This document shows, one piece after another, positions 8,887 to 20,040 of a DNA stretch of 64,000 nt. The translations under genes were made by a program, and so were the position numbers. The stretch is from Simmondsia chinensis (Eukaryota; Streptophyta; Magnoliopsida; Caryophyllales; Simmondsiaceae): assembly GCA_018398585.1 (NCBI GenBank), contig JAGTTD010000010.1, forward strand, positions 30,792,638 to 30,856,637, in the 5' to 3' direction. The notes beneath the pieces are model-generated. The model saw only the letters and a list, made by a program, of their open reading frames with translations, was not told the DNA's origin and ran no database searches. Numbering within the stretch: the first letter of the stretch is position 1; each line of letters begins with the position of its first letter.

Positions 8887-11083
8887 TGTTGAGAAAACAT
8901 ATGAATTTTGTTGAAAAATAAACTCTAATGCCGACTATTGGGTTTACAGTTCTCAACTATGGTCACAACAATAGGCATCTATTAGAGTACTTAGAGTAGG
9001 AGACTCTTCTCTCTACCTAAGCCCCCGGTCGGAGTCACACTTTGTGACACCTCACGTGCGAGAGTTCCCGGGAATAGATTTATCTCTATAGACCCTTTGC
9101 TCTAATACCAGTTGTTGGGATAAATTTTAAAAATTCTCCCAAAAGATTACGCAGCGGAACAGGTTTAGAATTCATAACTCTAAAACTAGGGTTGATTTAA
9201 AAATTCCTAATTTTAAATCTAATGACTTAAATTCATAATTTAAATCCACAGATCTAAATTATTAATTTAGATCTATAAGCCTTTTACTCTAATACATTCA
9301 TAACAATACATAAACTTAAACAGGTATAATAACGAATACTGTAAATAAATAGAAGAGTGAAAATGAATAAAGAAAGAAGAACATACCTGGAAGTGCTCCA
9401 ATAATAAAGAAAATCAGAAAGACAATAATATTCTTCAAAACCAAGACCCCGAGACCTTCTACGCAGTGACCTCGAACTGCCCCGAGGGTGGGCTCCGAAA
9501 AATATTAAACTAGGTCTCCGAAACAATTTCAGAAACCCTAAAGAAATATTTTGAACTTCAATTACAAACCTCGGAATAAGCCCCTCTATTTATAAGAATA
9601 TACTGGAGCGAAAAAAATCTGATTTTTTGATGTGGGAACCGCTTAGTTTAAATTAAAACGCATCGTATCGCTTAAAAATACAGTTAAAACGCAGCATTTC
9701 TCAAACAGTGCATGCGTTTTTAACCCTGTCACTGCGTGCCACATGGCACGTGGTGATTGGTCCGTGCCTTAAGGCACGGATCCCCATCCGTTGTGTCGCG
9801 CGTTGATTGGCTGGTACTAGCGCACACGGATTTACACGGTTATTTTCGTGATTTTTCATTTTTTTTTGTTTTTACTTTGTTTTCCACACGTAAAATTTCA
9901 TCTTATGAATTTTAATTTTTTAAAATTATTTTATTTTATAATTTTTAATTTTTTATTCATCTCATGAATAATATTTGGCAAAATTAATTTACCCATCTTA
10001 TGGATAAATAATTCATCTCAAGAACTCTTTAATATTTTTCCAATGACAATAAAATACAGAGACTTGAGTAGGGACCTCAGGGACAATTTAAATCTGGCTC
10101 CAAATGGGTTAAATTAAATCATCTCATGATATTAATTTAATTATCATTTAATGAGACTTAATTCCACTAAATAAATCTCACTGCACTCCAGACTTAAATT
10201 ATTTATTCGATATCTCCCTAATAGACTAGATTGATGACAACAACCCCTCCACTAGATATCCATAACAAAGGATAAATATGACCACTGCCATTATCCTTCT
10301 CACAGCTTCTCCATTAGTTACCGACTCGCCCTTCACTGAATAATTCATTTATACTTGAACATATTCACAGTATAAATTCCAAATGTTAAACACTTGGATT
10401 ACTTTGGCCAAAGTTTTCGAACCATTTAAATATTTGCGAATCAACTAAGGGGACATCTGTATCTCATAAAAGATTGTAGATTCCCTATTGAATACCTGAT
10501 CCTTGTCATACTTCACGCCGCTACCCAGTATACGTGGGATTTCAGTCATTCCTTTAGACCTTACTTATAGTACACCACAGTAACTAACGCTCTATGCACA
10601 AGTCCAGAATACTCCCAGGATTTAGAGTCGTCGTTCAAACAGTACAACATGAATCACTCATCTCCGATAGTAGTCTAGAAATAAGTAACCCACATGGTCC
10701 AACTCAGTATGTTAATCTTATTAAACATACTAACTTAACACTTTTGGATCTCCATCCACATGACCAAGACAAGCCATCTAAAGTGTCTCATTATAGTCTT
10801 AACATACAAGTGGTCCAAACTTGTCTTCGACTATGAGCCTTTCAAACAACAATCCATATCATTTGGTCCAAGTCTATCTGTGGCTTAGTCTCATAAACCA
10901 CTTAGAACAAATATGTAAATTGTACTCTGAGGACTACACCAATTTTATGGATGTTTCCCAAAAGAAAATCACATGCAGTATAAATGCTCAAATACACAAA
11001 TTTAACTAGGAAACGGCTGGGACTTCAATTAAAATAATAATATATCCAGAATAAATCTGGATTTCAGGACACTGTTCCTAACA
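8887..11083 (-). repeat. Copia LTR2 (5' LTR of the minus-strand element)
   Basis: The 2197-bp partner of LTR1 begins TGTTGAGAAAAC and ends GTTCCTAACA on the plus strand. It keeps about 100 bp (about 9468-9568) that LTR1 has lost and the empty SINE site. A minus-strand TATA box (near 9582-9592) would drive element transcription. Position 9113 has the internal TGTTGGGA next to the sequence complementary to TGGTATTAGAGC. Confidence 0.9.
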
Positions 11084-11088
11084 TTAGC

Positions 11089-12120
11089 ATGAGTCAAAAA
11101 TGGCAAACAATGGCACCAGCAACTAGGACATCTAAGGAGTACTGTTCTTGATATTTATGTAAACAACAATTTGTTCCAAATGTTAAATTTTTGAATAAAT
11201 GTTCATCTTGTTGTTTTGGGAAATCTTGAAAATTACCTTTTGTGCATGTAATTCATAACTCTAATATGTTGCTTCAATTAATACATTATGATGTTTGGCA
11301 ATCTCCAATTTTTTTTAACTTCCGCATATAAATACTATGTTTTATTTATTGATGATTTTTCACGTTTCACATGGCTTTACCTGATGCAACGCAAAACTGA
11401 GGTTTATGAAATCTTCACCAATTTCAAAACCCTTGTTGAAAATCAATTTAATTCAGAAATAAAGATTTTTCAAAGTGATGGTGGAGGTGGATTTGACCAC
11501 CGGTGAATGCATGCATTACGTCGGAACGTTGGGATTCATTTTCGTCTATCATTTCCTGATACCCCTGAACAAAATGGGGTGGCAAAGCGCAAGCATCAAC
11601 ATTTATCTGAAATGACACGGACTCTATTAATGCATTCAAAACTTCCTTACGAATTTTGGGATGACACTTTTTGCACTGGATGTTTTACTATAAACTCTCT
11701 CCCTACGCCAACTCTCTCTAACTCTTGTCCCTTTCAAAAGCATTTTAGTTTGAACCCTGACTACAAACGTTTTCAAGTCTTTGGGTGTGCATGTTACCTA
11801 AACATCACATCTCGTGCCCCACATAAATTAGCCCTGTAATCTAAAACTTGTGTTTTCTTAGGATATGCAACACGATACAAATGTTATTGATGTTTTGACC
11901 CTACAACCAAACGAATGTATATAAGTTGGCATGTTGTTTTTAATGAATCTAGATTTCCTTATCATGAACTAGTAACTTCAAGTTCCCCTTCCGTGAATGT
12001 TACTCTCACTCAACATTTAGTCATTCATACATCCCCCTCTCTAACACATCTAGCTCCCACGATGTCAATCATCGAATCGCACCTGGAATCCCGCCAACAC
12101 GGTCGTTGACAACCCGAACC
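11089..12120 (+). pseudogene. Copia integrase remnant
   Basis: The histidine-containing WHQQLGH motif begins the zinc-binding region, but the CxxC half (about 11200-11250) is frameshifted. The core follows with FIDDFSRFTWLYLMQRK (11350-11400), IFQSDGGGGFDH (11467-11503) and PEQNGVAKRKHQH (about 11561-11600). The second aspartate (QSDGG) is present. The catalytic glutamate, normally in a VVERKH context, reads Lys. A TGA at 11503-11505 and a TAA at 11837-11839 break the frame. The C-terminal part continues with FGCACYLNITSR, FLGY and VFNESRFPYH. Confidence 0.82.
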
Positions 12121-12560
12121 ATTTTTGATGACAGTGGGGCTGCTCCCCTCACTGCAGCACCCAAACCCACTAGGTACGGGTTTGCTCCCTCCAACCCAAC
12201 CCCCAAACCCACTGGGTTCTGCTCTGCCCCTCATGCCCCTGCACCCAAACCCACTAGGTTCGGCCCGACTCCCCATGCTGCATCACCCGAACCCTATGGG
12301 TCTGGCCCAGCAGCACTTGGCCTGGTCCCAACCCACCGCTGCTTGAACTGTCCTCGGGTTCACCCAGACCCGTAATTGATCCATGTCCTTCCATTGGTGA
12401 CTCTACACCACCCCGGATCTATGCATTGACACCGAACCTCCCCCCTTCCCGCATTCTACCCCTGCTCAAATTAACACTCACCCCATGTGTACTAGACTCA
12501 GAGTTGGTATTCATAAAACCAAGTACCCCCTCTCCCTCTCCTCCATAACTGTAATCTAGG
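12121..12560 (+). pseudogene. Proline-rich integrase-RT linker with 14-residue repeats
   Basis: The linker encodes about four tandem units of roughly 14 residues, each opening with PKPT or PEPY and rich in Ala, Gly and Phe. The DNA period is 42-48 bp. Copia elements normally have a variable Pro/Ser-rich linker here. No known motif was seen in the repeat itself. Confidence 0.6.
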
Positions 12561-12570
12561 AACCAACTTG

Positions 12571-13530
12571 TTACTCATAGGTAGGGAAAAATCCTCAATG
12601 GCAAGAAGCTGTGGCGGATGAATTTAATGCTCTAATTCTCATCAACACTAGGGATCTCGTCCCCCATGACCCATCAAAGAACCTTGTAGGTAGCACTTGG
12701 AGGTACAAAGTTAAGGACAAAGCAGATGACTCTGCTGAACTCTTTAAGGCTCGCCTTGTTGCCCAAGGGTTTCACCAATGTGAAGGCCTTGACTTCAAGG
12801 CGACCTTCAGCCTTGTTGTAAACCTAACACCATACACTTTATACTTACACTTGCTGTCACATATAACTGGTCGATACAATAGTTGGATGTGAAAAATGCA
12901 TTCGTACATGGTTATTTTATGGAGGAAGTTTATATGAGACAACCCAAAGGCTTCATACATCCCAAATATCCCAATCATGTGTGTTGCCTAAAGAAAGTGT
13001 TATATGACCTTAAGTAGGCTCCCTAAGCATGGTTCCAAAGATTTAATGTGTTCTTACTTAGCCTTGGTTTTATTTGTTGTCGTGCTGACCCATCTTTCTT
13101 TATCCACAAGTAACGCTCGCACCTCACATGCCTCCTTCTATATGTTGACAGTATTATCCTCACCGGCACTGATAGTTTGCATCTTCATAACCTCATCCTG
13201 TCTCTTTCCTTCCAATTTGCAATGAAAGATCTTGGCCCACTACACTTCTTCCTTGGCATCCAAGCCCAACATGGCTCCCAAGGCCTATTTCTTTCTCAAC
13301 ACAAATACACCATCGACCTTCTTACTAAACATAATCTCTGTGACGCTAAACCAATTAAGACTCCTCTCCTCACCCGAGCACATCTCTCCCTGAGTGAAGC
13401 GGACCTTCTTCAGGATCCTACCGAGTACAGGAGTGTCGTCGGGGCCCTCCAATACCTTACTATGACTCGCTCTGATATATGCTATGCTATAGTGCATGCA
13501 AGATCCCGGCACTCCACACTAGCAGGCTGA
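12571..13530 (+). pseudogene. Copia reverse transcriptase remnant
   Basis: Recognisable RT_2 segments are STWRYKVKDKADDS (12692-12733), LFKARLVAQGFHQ (about 12739-12777), a broken central region with [13 protein letters not shown] sequence (12888-12915), and MKDLGPLHFFLGIQ (13222-13263). Then come FLSQHKYTIDLLTKHNL and EYRSVVGALQYLTMTR. The active-site motif near 13140 reads YVDS in place of YVDD, losing the second catalytic aspartate. At least three frame changes are needed to read it through. Confidence 0.85.
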
Positions 13531-13569
13531 AAATGTGTACTTTGGTACCCCAAATGCACCCCTGATCAT

Positions 13570-14080
13570 GGCCTTTCCATCCAATCTGCACGGACCTTAC
13601 TGTCACTGCTTTTGCTGATGATGATTGGGGTGGCTGTCTTGACACTTGCCACTCCACTACCGGGTATGCCGTCTACCTTGGTCCTAACATCATCTCTTGG
13701 AGGGCCACGAAACAAGCAATTGTGTCCAAATCCACCACTGAATTTGAGTATAGGGTGGTTGCACAAGCTGTTGCCGAAAGTGATTGGAACCGTTACCTCA
13801 TGCGCGGCCTCGGCATTCGTCACCCTAGACCGATAATTGTGTACTATGACCATGTTTTCACTTCCTACCTTGCCGCGAATCAAGTCTCCAATGACCATAG
13901 CAAGCACGTTGACATTGACTTCCACTATGTTCGTGAAAAGGTACTTAAGAGTGATCCTTAAGTTCACTATACTCCTGCAACCAAACAGGTGGCTGACATT
14001 CTGACCAAGGGCCTAGCTGCTGATCTCTTCCTACAACATAAGACCAATCTTCGCGTTGTACCACCCCGCTCAGCTTGGGG
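13570..14080 (+). pseudogene. Copia RNase H remnant
   Basis: The reading passes from FADDDWGGCLDT (about 13609-13644) to ISWRATKQAIVSKSTTEFEYR (about 13691-13753) and on to the C-terminal HVDIDFHYVREKV and VADILTKGL segment. All are signature parts of copia RNase H, which removes the RNA template during reverse transcription. A frameshift near 13710 and a TAA at 13959-13961 disrupt it. Confidence 0.85.
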
Positions 14081-14100
14081 GGGGGAGGGGGGGGGGGGGG
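14080..14100 (+). promoter_or_regulatory. G-run polypurine tract
   Basis: GGGGGGGGAGGGGGGGGGGGG immediately precedes the LTR. It is far more G-pure than ordinary polypurine tracts and may have expanded after insertion. Confidence 0.7.
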
Positions 14101-14332
14101 TATTAGACTAGCATTCTAGAATATTCCTAATCCAGGGTTAGTCTAGGGGTTTCCTCTATTTAAGCATTTACCATTTAACTTATGTAACCCTTAGGGGTCT
14201 TTTACTCTGTGTTTCCTTGTATTTGCCTATATAAGGGCCCTCATGTAACTCATATTTATCATTCAGTATATAACATTCATATTATCTTCCAATCAAAATA
14301 TAATGTATTAATTGTGGGTTTGATTTCCAACA
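14101..14332 (+). repeat. Copia 3' LTR (232 bp)
   Basis: It starts TATTAGACTAGC (expected TGTTAG, one substitution) just after the purine tract and ends GATTTCCAACA. A TATA-like CCTATATAAGGGC lies at about 14226-14238. No matching 5' LTR is in the window. Confidence 0.75.
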
Positions 14333-16007
14333 ATAATTGAGTGATACATATAATTAAAGCAACTAGAACATAACCAACTAGGCAACAATATTATAAAGAG
14401 TTGTGTAACATAAATCGTTTGTTATGGAAACATTTTAAATCGGATACAAGAAATAGATAGGTCGATGGCGGAGACGTTAGAAAAATAATAAGGATTTCTT
14501 TGTAGATTTTGTAAATATATACTTAGGGGATCCATCCATTTTCAAAATAAATAATATAAACTGGGATGTCATTACTATCTTTTCTAATTTTTTTTAATCA
14601 ATTTTTAAAGATGTTACAATACTTTTCTTTGGTTCTTGCTTTCTTTCAATTTCATATACTATTTTAAAAGTGGTAGATATTGTTCAATGGATGCTCACAA
14701 ACTCATCAATGTCCATGTAAAGCGATACAAGACAAATTTTTTAAATACTACGTTGAATTACCCCCTTACATATCATATTGTTATAATTTTTTATTCACAA
14801 CGCAACTTTATGAGTTTTTCAATTTTTTCTTAATTATTTTACTAAAGAAAACAACTTGAAAATTTTGATTTAAAAACTTCTATTGTGGTAAAATAGAAAT
14901 TTTGCAATTTATTTCCAAGCATATTAAAAGAAATCTAAATATTTCTTATACGTCATCCTTGTCCTCTACCGAGGACAATCATATGTGTGGGACATGTTTA
15001 AGTAAAACCCGAACAATCTTTGTACTTGTGCTCACCTACCATAGATTCCCAATTAGACAATACTAACGAGCCTTTTGATATTTTGCAATGATGGAAGTCA
15101 TATTAGTTATAATATCTCATGTTCCCCATCATGGCAAGTGATATTATGACTGCTCTGATGTCAATTGTAGCATCAATATTTGCTTTTAATGCAAGTGAAA
15201 TACTGGTAAAAATGAAAAGGGCAAAGCTAGCACCAACAATGTTAAAAATGTTCATATGCTTAAAGGACTTGTTTACGGCATTGGAGAAGCAAGGGGGGTC
15301 ATATCATTGCATTGCCAAGTGATGACAGTGATGACACCACCTCTACCACTCGCTAAGCACCAAGGGAAGCAGGTAAATACTAATTTTATTTATAGTTATG
15401 TCATAATTCTTTTTACTATTGTACACCTTACCCTATTCAAACTCTGCATTGGCAGGAACCTCTTCGGGGCATTGGGCTATTATTGTTATCATGTATATAA
15501 AATATATATTTTTTTTCATAGATTAATTATTTGTATATAAGATGTCATGTATACATGTCTTGTTATCATTATGTTAGTTAGATATTTACTTTTCTCAAAA
15601 AATCATGCATTTTATGTTATAGACTATTGTTACAATGTGTAATTTTATACATGTGTATTAATAAAATTATGGTGTTACTTGTTTATATTTTGTACATGTT
15701 ATTTTGTATTCTTAGATTTACATAGTGTGAGACTCGCAATTGATGGACCTGGATTTGACTGGGTTAATTTATGTGGGTCTAACCTGGATTAAATTTGCGA
15801 CCCGGTTAAACTCGACCCGCCTTAGGATATACATCATGAATCGAACTGGTTTAGGAAAAAATTTACCCTGGAGCTAACCCTGCCAAGGATGGGTCTGACC
15901 AGGTTCGACTCATTTATATAGCTCTGACTAGCAGGTTGGGCTCATGGGTTAAGTGATATCAACCCATCGGCTACTGCTAGCTATTGTTGATGTTGGAACC
16001 AAATACA

Positions 16008-16008
<1 letters not shown>
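14333..16008. other. Unassigned AT-rich intergenic sequence
   Basis: No gene or recognised element. A 67-residue frame at 15119-15322 has no family resemblance that I can see. The stretch 15730-15970 repeats GGGTT/GACCC words on both strands, in the style of GC-word MITEs, but I could not find its ends. Confidence 0.5.

Positions 16009-16070
<62 letters not shown>
16009..16070. repeat. (TA)n microsatellite
   Basis: About 31 TA units. Flanking frames give only Ile-Tyr runs. Confidence 0.98.
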
Positions 16071-16073
<3 letters not shown>

Positions 16074-16790
16074 GAAGGATATTACCTGGAACATTTGGAA
16101 ATGACAAAAACTTATAAAGTCACAGTTGAGGGAGGCGCGGATCACACTCTCTTTAAGACGGTTTCGCCCTCCTCTTGGATGTAAGCCGATGTAGCAAATA
16201 CTGACGCATCGCCTCCAGGATACAATGCCCAACCTGTATTGATACTTTCGAGGTCTGCACAACCTTGAAAAGTAGAGCCTCCCAACACTTTACTTAGCTA
16301 AAATTGTAAAAAGAAAAAAAAATTTCATAAATAATTCATGACCGATGTTCTTTTTAAACAAAAACCTATGCCGTTGCCAAAATGCCATTCATGGGGGTAT
16401 ATATTTACTTTAATATCTGTAACTCATGCAATATTATTCCCATTAAGTATATATCAAGCATTTAAATACAATCAAACCCAACTTAAATTAGATTTTTAAT
16501 GTATTAGATTTTTCCCTTTCCAACAAAATTATAAGCATGAGTAAAAACAACAAAACTATATTTTAGATTTAAAAAATCATAATTAAAATATATTTTTTTA
16601 TTAAAATATCCAACAATTGATAGTTAATATTTGTAAATTTGTTAAATCAATCATTTATTCACGGGTTAAACCTTCCTTATATCTCTTAAATTTTATCCAA
16701 TATCAGTCATAGGATGGGATACTAATAAGACAATAAGATGAAACACAAACGACTATTTTAAACAAATGAGGGGCCAATTTGAAAAAGCTT
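16071..16790. other. Unassigned sequence with one GC-richer block
   Basis: 16100-16270 is GC-richer than its surroundings and open on the minus strand, but it matches nothing I recognise. The rest is AT-rich without features. Confidence 0.4.
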
Positions 16791-16807
16791 ACAGGTATTA
16801 TGGACTA

Positions 16808-17035
16808 AAAAAAAAAATGGCAACATATGCAGTGCCACAAGGGCTCTTGCCTAAGCAGGGTCTGGAAGGGCGGATTTTCACAGCTTTCCCCCTTCAGAGA
16901 CTGTTTTTAAGTGCCCCCAACCTAAGGGTGAGGACTTCCCAGGAGGTTACCCATCCTGATATTACTTTTGCCTAAGCACGCTTAACTTCGAAGTTCTGAT
17001 GGGATCCGGGTGTCAGTGTGTTGGTACCCTCTTTG
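16808..17035 (-). mobile_element. SINE with a 5S rRNA-derived head and Au-type body
   Basis: Read on the minus strand, the element starts at the target duplication with a 5S rRNA-like head (about 17031-16926). It has GGATCCCATCAGAACTTCG, then box-A-like AGTTAAGCGTGCTTAGGCAA and the C-box-like GGATGGGTAACCTCCTGGGA. A linker GGTTGGGGGCAC leads into an Au-SINE body (AACAGTCTCT, GACCCTGCTTAGGC, GAGCCCTTGTGGCACTG) and a T-run. Imperfect 17-bp duplications lie at 16791-16807 and 17036-17052 (14 of 17 identical). A retroposed 5S pseudogene beside an Au copy is the alternative, but one duplication encloses both parts. Confidence 0.75.
16926..17031 (-). pseudogene. 5S rRNA-like sequence (SINE head)
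   Basis: The sequence aligns along nearly the whole plant 5S rRNA, with a small deletion near its 5' end and scattered substitutions. The internal promoter blocks are nearly intact. It is a single divergent copy without neighbouring 5S repeats, so it is not a functional rDNA unit. Confidence 0.8.
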
Positions 17036-17261
17036 ACAAGTATTAGAGACTATTGGAGTAAATACCTATCATAATTTTTGATCATCTTTAGAAAAAAATA
17101 ATGGAGTACTCCATTTAATAGGATACAACACTACCTGAGCTTATATGTAGATCTTACGTATGTGTCAACTCCATGGATTGGCCTAGAGGCCCAGTAAAAT
17201 TTAAAAAAATCCATAACTTATTGGTTCCTAGGACAAATTGTAATGTTAAAATGCAATATTA

Positions 17262-17660
17262 ATTTTTTTTTTTCGATAATTAGCGACCTGGTCGCAGTAC
17301 AATTCAAGCTCTTGAACTAGCGAGCCCTTAGACAACCTGTCAAAAGACGAGGCTCAAGATTACAGAAACAAAAACAATAGGGCTACGAGCAAACACAGGC
17401 TTAAGAAACAGGCACAATAAAAAGGAGTGACATGGCGATCCTCAACAGACCACTATGAATGATTCTGATTCAGGACATTCTACACAGGATAAAAGGCGGT
17501 TAGGTCATCCTTTCATCAAGCATACCACTTACCACAGGCAGATCAAACCCATCGAAGTTCAGGCCTAACCTCTTTCCCATCTCAATTGCTCGCTCAGCCT
17601 GACAGATCTTCTTGACCTCTTGCACGCTTCCACCCATTTTTTCCGTATTCTTCTTTTTTT
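17262..17660 (-). mobile_element. Possible LINE 3' end
   Basis: On the minus strand the segment ends in an A-run (plus-strand T-run at about 17263-17274). It lies between GCAATATTAA and GTAATATTAG, a possible degraded target duplication. A frame of about 45 residues is present but shows no reverse transcriptase motif. This is a guess from the tail and flank only. Confidence 0.25.
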
Positions 17661-17704
17661 GCTTGCAAGTAATATTAGTCTATCGATCCTAATACAATAT
17701 AAAT

Positions 17705-17909
17705 TTTTGTTTTTTTATTTTATCATGGTCAAGACCGCCGTGGGGGCGGGGGGGGGGGGGGGGGGGGGGGGGGTGTGTTTGGCGGGCGCGGGGTAAATCC
17801 CTTAAAAGCCTCAATTAAGAGGCCCACCTTCAAGGCAAGTGGGAATCGAACCCAGGACCTTCCGAATTGGTCCTGGCGTTACAAACCACTATGCCGATGC
17901 CCTAATGGG
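17705..17909 (-). mobile_element. tRNA-headed SINE with 16-bp TSD
   Basis: On the minus strand there is a tRNA-like head with box A (GGCATAGTGGTTTG) and box B (GGTTCGATTCCC). A body follows, then a long C-run (plus-strand G-run about 17740-17773) and an A-rich tail. CTAATACAATATAAAT is perfectly duplicated at 17689-17704 and 17910-17925. Confidence 0.88.
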
Positions 17910-17925
17910 CTAATACAATATAAAT

Positions 17926-18126
17926 ACCCAATACACCAATTTCATCAATCACATACATAACATAGACATTGTTTGTTTTTAAAATAAAAGTATTTAAACC
18001 GGGGAAGGGGAGATCCAGTGCTGTGGATCCCTCCTCTCTCTTCTTTTTCTCTCTCCTCTCTATCTCACACAATCACAGCATCTGATTTGACTCCACTCAA
18101 GTCCAACCAGGCTCATAGTCTCAATT
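17926..18126. other. Intergenic sequence with a CT-rich block
   Basis: A pyrimidine-rich stretch (about 18025-18065) lies beside a GGGGAAGGGGAG purine run. No gene is seen. Confidence 0.4.
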
Positions 18127-18570
18127 TGTTGACATAGGTTGGTCCTCAAGACCATTTACATTGTAATTTTGATTATAACAAGCATTTAGTGAGGCATTAA
18201 GCTTTATTCTTCTGACCGTGTTGAAAATGAGTTATGAGAAAGCTGCGAAAAATCAAGACAGGTCATGTTGACACCAAGTTTTTAAGACGATGGATCAAAA
18301 AGGAAATGATCAAAGCTGAAGAGAAGATTCATCCAAAATCAAGAGGACAAGATCCATGTCCAGGAACCTTCAAGTTGTTTGTTTTTATTATTTAGGACTT
18401 AGGATCGGGATATATCAATTGAGTCAAAATCTAAATGTTGATATATGATGCTCTAACAACAATATTTTCGAAATATTTTGAAATTTTATTTCCAAATCTT
18501 ATTTTGAAAACACTCAATTCAAATCCAAGCCAATCAATTTTTTCAATAAGGATATTTTAAATTGGCATAC

Positions 18571-19978
18571 CGAAGTGCCTTATATTCACATATTTTATTC
18601 TTCATTTCTGTGACATATCGGCTTTTACATGTGTGTTTTAATGTCATTTAGGCACATTTATGCTTGGAATGCATCGAAGCAAACAAAGATCGAATAGTAG
18701 CAAAATTAAGCATTACTTAGGCATATTTGAAGACTTTTCTAAGAAATCAGACCACGTGTGTAAAAGGACCCTTCGGATCAAAATTCGGTTTTACAATTTA
18801 AAACAAGTCATAATTCGTGGATAGTTAATATATATTTTATAATATTGTATATTATTTATTATAATATAATAATATTATACATTATGTAATATATTATATT
18901 ATATTATATTACATTATTTATATACATAGAGAGAAGGACGGTAGAAGGAGGGCCGCCGTGCACACATGCTGCCGTTTAAATATCGATATTGATCTAATTT
19001 AGGGATCTTTTTCCATGCCTTCTGTCCTCCTCTCTTTCCTAAAGCCGCTATGAGATCCAAAGGGCTTTCAAACGCCGAAGCGCGGGTGGTCGGAGTGCTA
19101 GGGAAATCAAAGCAAGGATCAACATCAACATTAATTGAGGGAGTCTTCAATTCCTAGTTTTTATTCATTGTTTTCTCTTTTTAGATTTTGTGATTTATAA
19201 AACTCTTATGGAGGAATAGACTCTTTTAGTTTAGGGATGAAGGGCGGGTAGTCCGTATCTCAGATTTATATTATACTGTTGACAATGGTTTTATTATGTT
19301 ATATACACACTTCTATAGGGCATTTATGATTGTTGTTTGGTGTTTCTTTGTGTATGCTTGTAGCCATGATAAGATCTCCAGATTATTAGCGTTCGTCTAC
19401 GAGCTTGTAGCCTAGATTATAACATAGCTAGTTTTTCACGCATGGTCAGAGTTGAGGTTGTACTCAACCTTGAGCACAATCTTTTATATAAATCAATACT
19501 TAATTAGGAGTGACAAAGGAATTTATTAATGATATTGAGATAATTTATGCTACATCTGGGGTGATACGATGGGTTATGCCCTTAAACTAGTTCTTTACCA
19601 TAAGCCCTAATAAGATAACCTATGCTACATGTAGGGTGATATGATATACTAAAAATTAAACCAAGCTTAGTGATTGTAGCCTTAGCCAACTAAATCATTG
19701 GCATAGTATAATATAATGACGGGATACAAGTAAAGCTATCCTAAATTTATTCCCTAAACTAACCTCAATTGAATTGACACCATTTTTATTGTTTCAATTG
19801 TTCTAGTTTAGTTAATCATTCAAACCAACTAACAACCCAAAAATTCGACTGCTCATTAATAACAAAATTCGACTTGACTTCAATTCCCTGTAGATACGAC
19901 CCATACACCCGATTTAGCTACGACGATCTTGTACACTTGTGAGTACATAGTTGTAAGACAACCTTTAAAATCACATCA
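18571..19978 (+). mobile_element. Solo LTR of an Athila-type element, TSD CATAC
   Basis: The segment matches the Athila LTRs at 39644-41045 and 56918-58551 along its whole length (shared ACATGTGTGTTTTAATGTCATTTAGG-type start region and ACGACCC...ATTTAGCTACGACGATC end region). It is 1408 bp and is bordered by CATAC at 18566-18570 and 19979-19983. No internal domain is attached, so it is a solo LTR left by recombination between two LTRs. An ORF in it at 18914-19150 is not a gene. Confidence 0.8.
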
Positions 19979-20004
19979 CATACAGAAGCCAAAGAAGGTT
20001 GCTA

Positions 20005-20040
20005 TGTGTCTACACACACCCCTGTGTGTCGGACACACAG
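20005..20040. repeat. TGTGTGTC/GACACACA palindromes in the Sirevirus LTR
   Basis: Two adjacent imperfect palindromes, TGTGTCTACACACA (20005-20018) and TGTGTGTCGGACACACAG (20023-20040), sit in U3 upstream of the TATA box. Related palindromes recur at 25992-26093. Confidence 0.8.

Larger units (their letters stand above)
3130..11083 (-). mobile_element. Copia LTR retrotransposon, minus strand, 2.2-kb LTRs, TSD TTAGC
   Basis: Two long direct repeats (3130-5366 and 8887-11083) flank a decayed copia interior read on the minus strand. The 5-bp duplication TTAGC is present at 3125-3129 and 11084-11088. Beside the 3' LTR the polypurine tract reads AAGTGGGAGA on the minus strand. Beside the 5' LTR the primer site reads TGGTATCAGAGTC, matching the tRNA-iMet primer. 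Long LTRs plus the integrase sequence suggest the Angela/TAR group, inferred from memory. The 3.5-kb interior is short because gag and parts of reverse transcriptase are deleted. Confidence 0.9.
11089..14332 (+). mobile_element. 5'-truncated copia retrotransposon with 3' LTR
   Basis: Plus-strand copia coding remnants run from the GAG-pre-integrase motif WHQQLGH (11111-11131) through integrase, reverse transcriptase and RNase H. They end at a G-rich polypurine tract and a 232-bp LTR. The upstream half (gag, protease, 5' LTR) is missing; the minus-strand copia sits exactly at the left break. Short LTRs and the sequence style suggest the Ale-type group, an inference. Confidence 0.85.

Noticed and set aside
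9284..9526. 80-residue minus-strand frame in LTR2 (also 3528-3710 in LTR1)
   Set aside because: It lies in LTR promoter/leader sequence, is truncated in the other LTR, and has no family resemblance.
15119..15540. Two overlapping small plus-strand frames
   Set aside because: No domain, no codon pattern or start context that distinguishes them from chance.
16926..17031. Functional 5S rRNA gene
   Set aside because: Single divergent copy with a 5' deletion, no tandem neighbours, and enclosed in a SINE-type target duplication.
16808..17035. Cassandra TRIM LTR carrying 5S
   Set aside because: The 5S part starts at the target duplication and joins an Au-SINE body; no TG...CA LTR ends or partner LTR were seen. 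Not fully excluded.
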